Notes under the pieces: model-generated
Told to the model about the DNA's origin: nothing
Databases searched by the model: none
The model's input: the letters and a program-made list of their open reading frames with translations, nothing else
In this document: positions 60,260 to 64,000 of the stretch, one piece after another
Layout: the number at the start of each line of letters is the position of its first letter
Numbering within the stretch: position 1 is the stretch's first letter
Made by a program: the position numbers and the translations under genes
Assembly (NCBI RefSeq): GCF_006016075.1
Contig: NZ_CP040093.1
Coordinates: 682,001-746,000 of the forward strand
DNA: 64,000 nucleotides
Direction of reading: 5' to 3'
Source: Caloramator sp. E03
GTDB lineage: Bacteria > Bacillota > Clostridia > Clostridiales > Caloramatoraceae

Positions 60260-60530
60260 ATAAAACACCCCTTTACCATTTTCCTATTATTATAAACCAA
60301 AATATACCATTATCAAAGTTTCTTATCCCAAACTTATCCTTATATTAATTTTAAATTCTTCTATTTTATTTAATTTATTAGAAATTATGAACTTTTTAAA
60401 TAAAGTTAAAATAGATTTATCTTTATCTTAGTTTTTAAAATTAATTGAAATTTTTATTATTAATATTTTATAATAATACAATAAGGAAAAATCATAACAT
60501 TTTTAAATAAAAATCTTTTGGGGTGGTGTT

Positions 60531-61229
60531 ATGGGTTGTTTGTTATCTGTAGATTGGGATTATTTTATATGTTGTAAAGACTTAAAGCTTAATTCTTCCC
60601 TGGAAAACAAAAAAAATGTTATTGATTTATGGTATAAGAAATATTTATATTTTCAAGAAAAAGGAATTAATATAAATAAATATTATGATTTATCTATGGA
60701 AATAAAAACTTTTTGGCAAAAAATAAAAAGCAAATTTAACATTTCAAATGATACAAAGGTTTTTGTTTCTGATTCCCATAAACTATCTTATGATATTGCA
60801 AAGAACTTTAAATGTGATATAGTTTATCTATTTGATTCACATAGTGATTTAGGATATGGTGGTATAGATTCTTTAGATTTTGAAGTGAATTGTGCAAACT
60901 GGCTTGGTAAACTTTTTAAAGATAACTATATTAAAAAAGCATATATAGTTTATAGTAAGTATACATTAGAAAAACCTATCTTTTTTGAAAGCATAAACAA
61001 AATTTACAACATTAAATACATATCATTTAAAAATATAAGCACCAGTATTCCTATAACAACCATTCATATATGCAGATCAGGTGCATGGACTCCTCCATGG
61101 TATGATAATAAATTCTTTGAATTTATAAATCAACTGAAAATACCTTTCAAATTAATAGATTGTCCCAAAAGAAAATGGGATCCTCAAAACATTAGCTTAT
61201 CCGATAAGATTTTTTTTATGATATCATAA
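60531..61229 (+). CDS. Uncharacterised protein, possibly of the UPF0489/arginase-like fold
   Basis: A 232-residue soluble protein. SVDWDYFICCKD opens it, YLFDSHSDLGYGG lies near residue 100, and HICRSGAWTPPWYDNKF near 178. The DxHxD-like pattern (DSHSD) and the conserved DWDYF recall the UPF0489 proteins related to arginases and deacetylases, but I cannot confirm this. It has a good RBS (TTGGGGTGGTGTT) and a promoter (TTGAAA, 18 nt, TATAAT, about 60445-60475). It stands alone between the mutase and galU. Confidence 0.5.
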   Translation: MGCLLSVDWDYFICCKDLKLNSSLENKKNVIDLWYKKYLYFQEKGININKYYDLSMEIKTFWQKIKSKFNISNDTKVFVSDSHKLSYDIAKNFKCDIVYLFDSHSDLGYGGIDSLDFEVNCANWLGKLFKDNYIKKAYIVYSKYTLEKPIFFESINKIYNIKYISFKNISTSIPITTIHICRSGAWTPPWYDNKFFEFINQLKIPFKLIDCPKRKWDPQNISLSDKIFFMIS

Positions 61230-61407
61230 AGCTTTTTAACTCAAATAAACATTTTTAAAAACATTAATAATCGTTAAAATTTAAGGAAAAAAGTTCAATA
61301 ATAATTATTTAGTTTTTGTAAAAGCTATGATAAATTATAAATAAGGAAATTTTTCTAATTATAGAAATGATATAACCAACTTCAAGATTTAAGAAAGGAG
61401 AAGGAAT

Positions 61408-62301
61408 ATGAAAGTTAGGAAAGCTATAATTCCTGCTGCAGGGCTTGGAACACGTTTTTTACCTGCAACTAAAGCTCAACCAAAAGAAATGCTCCCAATT
61501 GTAGACAAGCCAACTATTCAATATATAATTGAAGAAGCTGTTGAGTCAGGAATCGAAGAAATTTTAATAATTACTGGAAGAAATAAAAGAGCAATTGAAG
61601 ATCATTTTGATAAATCTGTTGAACTAGAGATGGAACTAAAATCAAAACATAAAGATGAACTATTAAAGGAAGTTGATTATATTTCAAATCTTGCTCAAAT
61701 ATATTACATAAGACAAAAAGAACCAAAAGGTCTTGGACATGCTATATATTGTGCTAAAACATTTGTTGGAAATGAGCCTTTTGCTGTAATGCTTGGAGAT
61801 GATGTTGTAGATAATAAAGAACCTTGCTTAAAGCAGCTTATTGATGTTTATAATGAATATAAAACTACAATACTTGGAGTTCAAGAAGTACCTATAGAAG
61901 ACGTTAATAAATATGGAATAGTAAAAGGAATGCATATAGAAGACGGTGTATTTAAAGTTAAAGATTTAATTGAAAAACCTGACATAGAAAAAGCACCATC
62001 TAATATTGCAATACTTGGAAGATATATTATAACTCCAAGTATTTTTGAAATATTAGAGCATACAAAACCCGGGAAAGGTGGAGAAATACAACTTACCGAT
62101 GCCCTAAAAGAACTTCTAAATAAGGAAGCAATGTATGCTTATGTTTTTAAAGGCAGAAGATACGATGTTGGAGATAAACTTGGCTTTTTGCAAGCAACTG
62201 TAGAATTCGCACTGAAAAGAGATGACCTGAAAAATGATTTTTTAGCATACCTCTCTAAAATAATTAATAAACAACCAAATAACGATTTAGCATCAAATTA
62301 A
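61408..62301 (+). CDS. galU: UTP-glucose-1-phosphate uridylyltransferase
   Basis: A 297-residue nucleotidyltransferase. KAIIPAAGLGTRFLPATKAQ (residues 5-24) is the nucleotide-binding loop, PKEMLPIVDKPTIQY follows, and EPKGLGHAIYCAK, GDDVVD and LIEKP complete the active site. It makes UDP-glucose from the glucose 1-phosphate supplied by the mutase. RBS is AAAGGAGAAGGAAT. Length is typical and it is monocistronic. Confidence 0.96.
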   Translation: MKVRKAIIPAAGLGTRFLPATKAQPKEMLPIVDKPTIQYIIEEAVESGIEEILIITGRNKRAIEDHFDKSVELEMELKSKHKDELLKEVDYISNLAQIYYIRQKEPKGLGHAIYCAKTFVGNEPFAVMLGDDVVDNKEPCLKQLIDVYNEYKTTILGVQEVPIEDVNKYGIVKGMHIEDGVFKVKDLIEKPDIEKAPSNIAILGRYIITPSIFEILEHTKPGKGGEIQLTDALKELLNKEAMYAYVFKGRRYDVGDKLGFLQATVEFALKRDDLKNDFLAYLSKIINKQPNNDLASN

Positions 62302-62341
62302 CAAAATCTTTAACATAAAAATTATATTCCATACTGATGAT

Positions 62342-62368
62342 AAAACTCATCATTGTTTGATGAGTTTT
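62342..62368. terminator. Bidirectional terminator between galU and sortase
   Basis: The stem AAAACTCATCA / TGATGAGTTTT (62342-62352 and 62358-62368) works in either direction and overlaps the sortase stop codon. Confidence 0.7.
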
Positions 62369-63108
62369 GCATGAACCACTGTTCTTGCATCATTAAATTC
62401 ATAGCTGCAAGTAGACAAGGTAATTATTTTATCATCAGAAGTAATTTCTAAATTATTTTTGAAAAGAGATTTACTTTTAGCTTTACTAATATATTCCATA
62501 AAATCCTTTGGAGAGCTAAAGGCTGTTATTAAATAATTATCAGAAGAACTTGTTACATAAACAGAAAATATTTCATATATATATTTTTTATTATTTATTG
62601 TTATTTCTATGGTTTTATTGTTTTCAAAAAAATTCTTATCTTTAAATTTTATTAAGTCATGAAACATGCTCCCATCATGCATATTATGGCCATAAATAAT
62701 TATATTTTTATCTTTTTGCATATCATTCCTGCAATCAATAAATATTGATGCAGCTTTTCTTTTTTTGCGTTCAAAATCATAAATGGTATAATAATCATTA
62801 TCTTTTCCTTGAACTACTGGATAGTTGATCTTTGTGTTTTCTATCCTTATCCAAAATTTATAATCACTATTAATTGATTTTAATTTGTCTTCATTTATAT
62901 TTATTTTTTCTAAACTGTTGGATACTTTTAAGCTATTGTCAAATTCAATTTTTTTATCCGATTCGTTATAAACAGCACTTTTTACTAATTCACTATACAT
63001 ATCTCTATCTTTTTTGTATTCATAAAATATATAAATCAAATCAATCATTGATATAATAGCAATCAATAAAAAAATAAAACCAAAAGATTTTTTTATATTT
63101 ATTTTCAT
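62350..63108 (-). CDS. srtB: Class B sortase
   Basis: A 252-residue membrane-anchored transpeptidase: N-terminal helix (about 8-30), then the sortase barrel with FWIRIENTKINYPVVQG, the catalytic His in IIYGHNMHDGSMFHDL (about 140) and the catalytic Cys plus Arg in LSTCSYEFNDARTVVHAKL (Cys about 233, Arg about 241). It anchors proteins with a sorting motif to the wall. A secreted protein starts 319 nt away in the divergent direction and may be a substrate, but its C-terminus is outside the window. Confidence 0.93.
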   Translation of the reverse strand: MKINIKKSFGFIFLLIAIISMIDLIYIFYEYKKDRDMYSELVKSAVYNESDKKIEFDNSLKVSNSLEKININEDKLKSINSDYKFWIRIENTKINYPVVQGKDNDYYTIYDFERKKRKAASIFIDCRNDMQKDKNIIIYGHNMHDGSMFHDLIKFKDKNFFENNKTIEITINNKKYIYEIFSVYVTSSSDNYLITAFSSPKDFMEYISKAKSKSLFKNNLEITSDDKIITLSTCSYEFNDARTVVHAKLIKQ

Positions 63109-63334
63109 TGTTTCACCTCTTATTAAATAAGTTTTTCTATATAGTTTACATTGTTGTTAATAAAATTGTACATTAACAAGTCAATATTCTCCATACGTTA
63201 TATATAGTTTTTATACAAAATATGTTTTTAACTAAACATGGAATTTAAAACACATAATTAAACACTAAATAATATCTAATAAAACACTTTCCTTATCAAC
63301 TTTAAAAAGCTATGATATTTCTCAACATCACTGT

Positions 63335-63353
63335 TTTGGCATATATATTGCTA
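63335..63353 (+). promoter_or_regulatory. Possible sigma-54 (-24/-12) promoter
   Basis: TTTGGCAT-N5-ATTGCT: the GG (63338-63339) and GC (63350-63351) are exactly 12 bp apart as in sigma-54 promoters. It lies about 75 nt upstream of the secreted protein. A weak sigma-A promoter could be read from the same bases. The remaining 318-nt gap back to the sortase gene is AT-rich with no gene. Confidence 0.4.
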
Positions 63354-63426
63354 TATGTAATTTTTGGTATTGATGTATAAATTTTATATTAATATATTTT
63401 AATTTAAAAATAAAGGAGGTTAAAAA

Positions 63427-64000
63427 ATGAAGGGAAAAATTCTAAAGAGGACAAGAGCATTAATTGCATTTTTCTTAACATTTACAATGATATTTTCTTC
63501 TAACATTAGTGTTCTTGCTGAAACATCAACTTCACAGGAACCATCATACCGTTCTGTTATTGAAATATTTGATTGGGGAGCTGCTATTACAAAAGTAATA
63601 ATTGATATTGGACAAACAATAACTAAAGATTCAGTAACAACTGACACTTTTAAGGTACATGTTGTAAGAAAAAACACAGATTCAGCAAAAACAATATTAA
63701 ATGAAGGAGATCGTAAAATTACAAAGGCTTATGTTTCAGACAAAGATGGTAACGCTGTAGACAGTGGAAATTTTGTAGTACTTGAAATGGAAGTTGGACC
63801 AGAGCTTACTTTAGGTTCACCACTAAACTTCGACATGAAAACATTTTTGAATTCATGGATTAACAGCGAATATACAATTACACAGCAAAAAGATATAACT
63901 ACTAATTCTAAAACAGTTTCAGGGCTTGTTATTACTAATTGTAAAGGTGAAATAAGAAAGATAGTTGATGATTTCACAACAGGAAGTTTTACTAACAGTG
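63427..64000 (+). CDS. Secreted protein with N-terminal Ig-like domain, 3' end outside window
   Basis: The frame opens at the ATG at 63427, with AAAGGAGGTTAAAAA upstream, and runs off the window after 191 codons. Signal peptide at about 1-34 (LIAFFLTFTMIFSSNISVLA). The sequence EIFDWGAAITKVIIDIGQ and DTFKVHVVRKN then YVSDKDGN resembles the Ig-like N-terminal domain of secreted EstA/PHB-depolymerase-type esterases. That assignment is from pattern memory and the catalytic part is not visible. The divergent sortase could anchor it. Confidence 0.7.
   Translation, partial: MKGKILKRTRALIAFFLTFTMIFSSNISVLAETSTSQEPSYRSVIEIFDWGAAITKVIIDIGQTITKDSVTTDTFKVHVVRKNTDSAKTILNEGDRKITKAYVSDKDGNAVDSGNFVVLEMEVGPELTLGSPLNFDMKTFLNSWINSEYTITQQKDITTNSKTVSGLVITNCKGEIRKIVDDFTTGSFTNS

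Noticed and set aside
1-64000. rRNA, tRNA, CRISPR arrays or prophage genes
   Set aside because: No cloverleaf, rRNA-like, regularly spaced repeat or phage structural gene was seen on reading both strands; a tRNAscan or CRISPR finder run would settle this.

Overview
The window is 64 kb of AT-rich DNA from a low-GC, endospore-forming member of the Clostridia. The signs are strong GGAGG ribosome binding sites, a CotF-type coat protein, a SpoIID-domain protein, a class B sortase, three PRD-type PTS regulators, a four-subunit pyruvate:ferredoxin oxidoreductase and a TRAP uronate importer. A Caloramator-like thermophile would fit, but that is only a guess. I saw no rRNA, tRNA, CRISPR array or prophage.

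Layout. 1-3.3 kb: MacA/MacB-type export system (5' end cut by the window) and a coat protein. 3.4-6.9 kb: YjbQ and the porCDAB operon. 7.2-9.9 kb: a KDPG/KHG-type aldolase behind a PRD regulator broken by an amber codon and a frameshift. 10.1-13.1 kb: a TPR protein and a dynamin-like GTPase; the GTPase is preceded by a convincing fluoride riboswitch with its own promoter and terminator. 13.4-21.3 kb: a minus-strand operon pepV - PRD regulator - fructose-type EIIA, EIIB, EIIC - pepP - patB, with a terminator hairpin in its leader. 21.4-27.5 kb: a divergent plus-strand cluster of PRD regulator (frameshift in an A8 run), lactose-type EIIA, glycosylasparaginase-like hydrolase, EIIC, CutC, EIIB and a small unknown protein. 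27.7-32.7 kb: a Cof-type phosphatase, then an operon hgdB-like / activase / queC / queD / queE headed by a preQ1-I-like riboswitch; a miniature IS605-type element and a hairpin element lie between this leader and a likely promoter. 32.7-35.6 kb: folate/pterin operon (COG0720 paralog, folE2, folP, folK, yjbQ). 37.1-48.5 kb: hexuronate catabolism (kdgK, uxaC-like, uxaA, uxaB, TRAP dctMQP) with a YesM/YesN two-component system. 48.6-53.7 kb: a decayed second copy of the pepV...pepP-patB locus, whose pepP is split by a complete IS200/IS605 element (tnpA, tnpB, guide-RNA region). 54.1-64 kb: a rhomboid-like membrane protein, a Rossmann/chemoreceptor fusion, a SpoIID/PG-binding protein, phosphoglucomutase, GalU, sortase B and the start of a secreted protein.

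How the parts fit. Uronates enter by the TRAP system and go through UxaC, UxaB, UxaA and KdgK to KDPG; an aldolase then gives pyruvate, which the Por complex oxidises to acetyl-CoA. GTP is shared by the folate and queuosine routes through FolE2, and the two COG0720 proteins carry different active-site motifs suited to the two branches. The strongest candidates for undescribed biology are: (1) a dynamin-like GTPase under fluoride riboswitch control; (2) an ATP-activated 2-hydroxyacyl-CoA-dehydratase-type iron-sulfur reductase pair inside a preQ1-controlled queuosine operon; (3) the PTS-PepV-PepP-PatB operon, which looks like a route for sugar- or thiol-conjugated dipeptides; (4) the glycosylasparaginase-CutC-PTS cluster; (5) a non-autonomous element that keeps the TnpB guide-RNA core while an intact TnpB sits 19 kb away.
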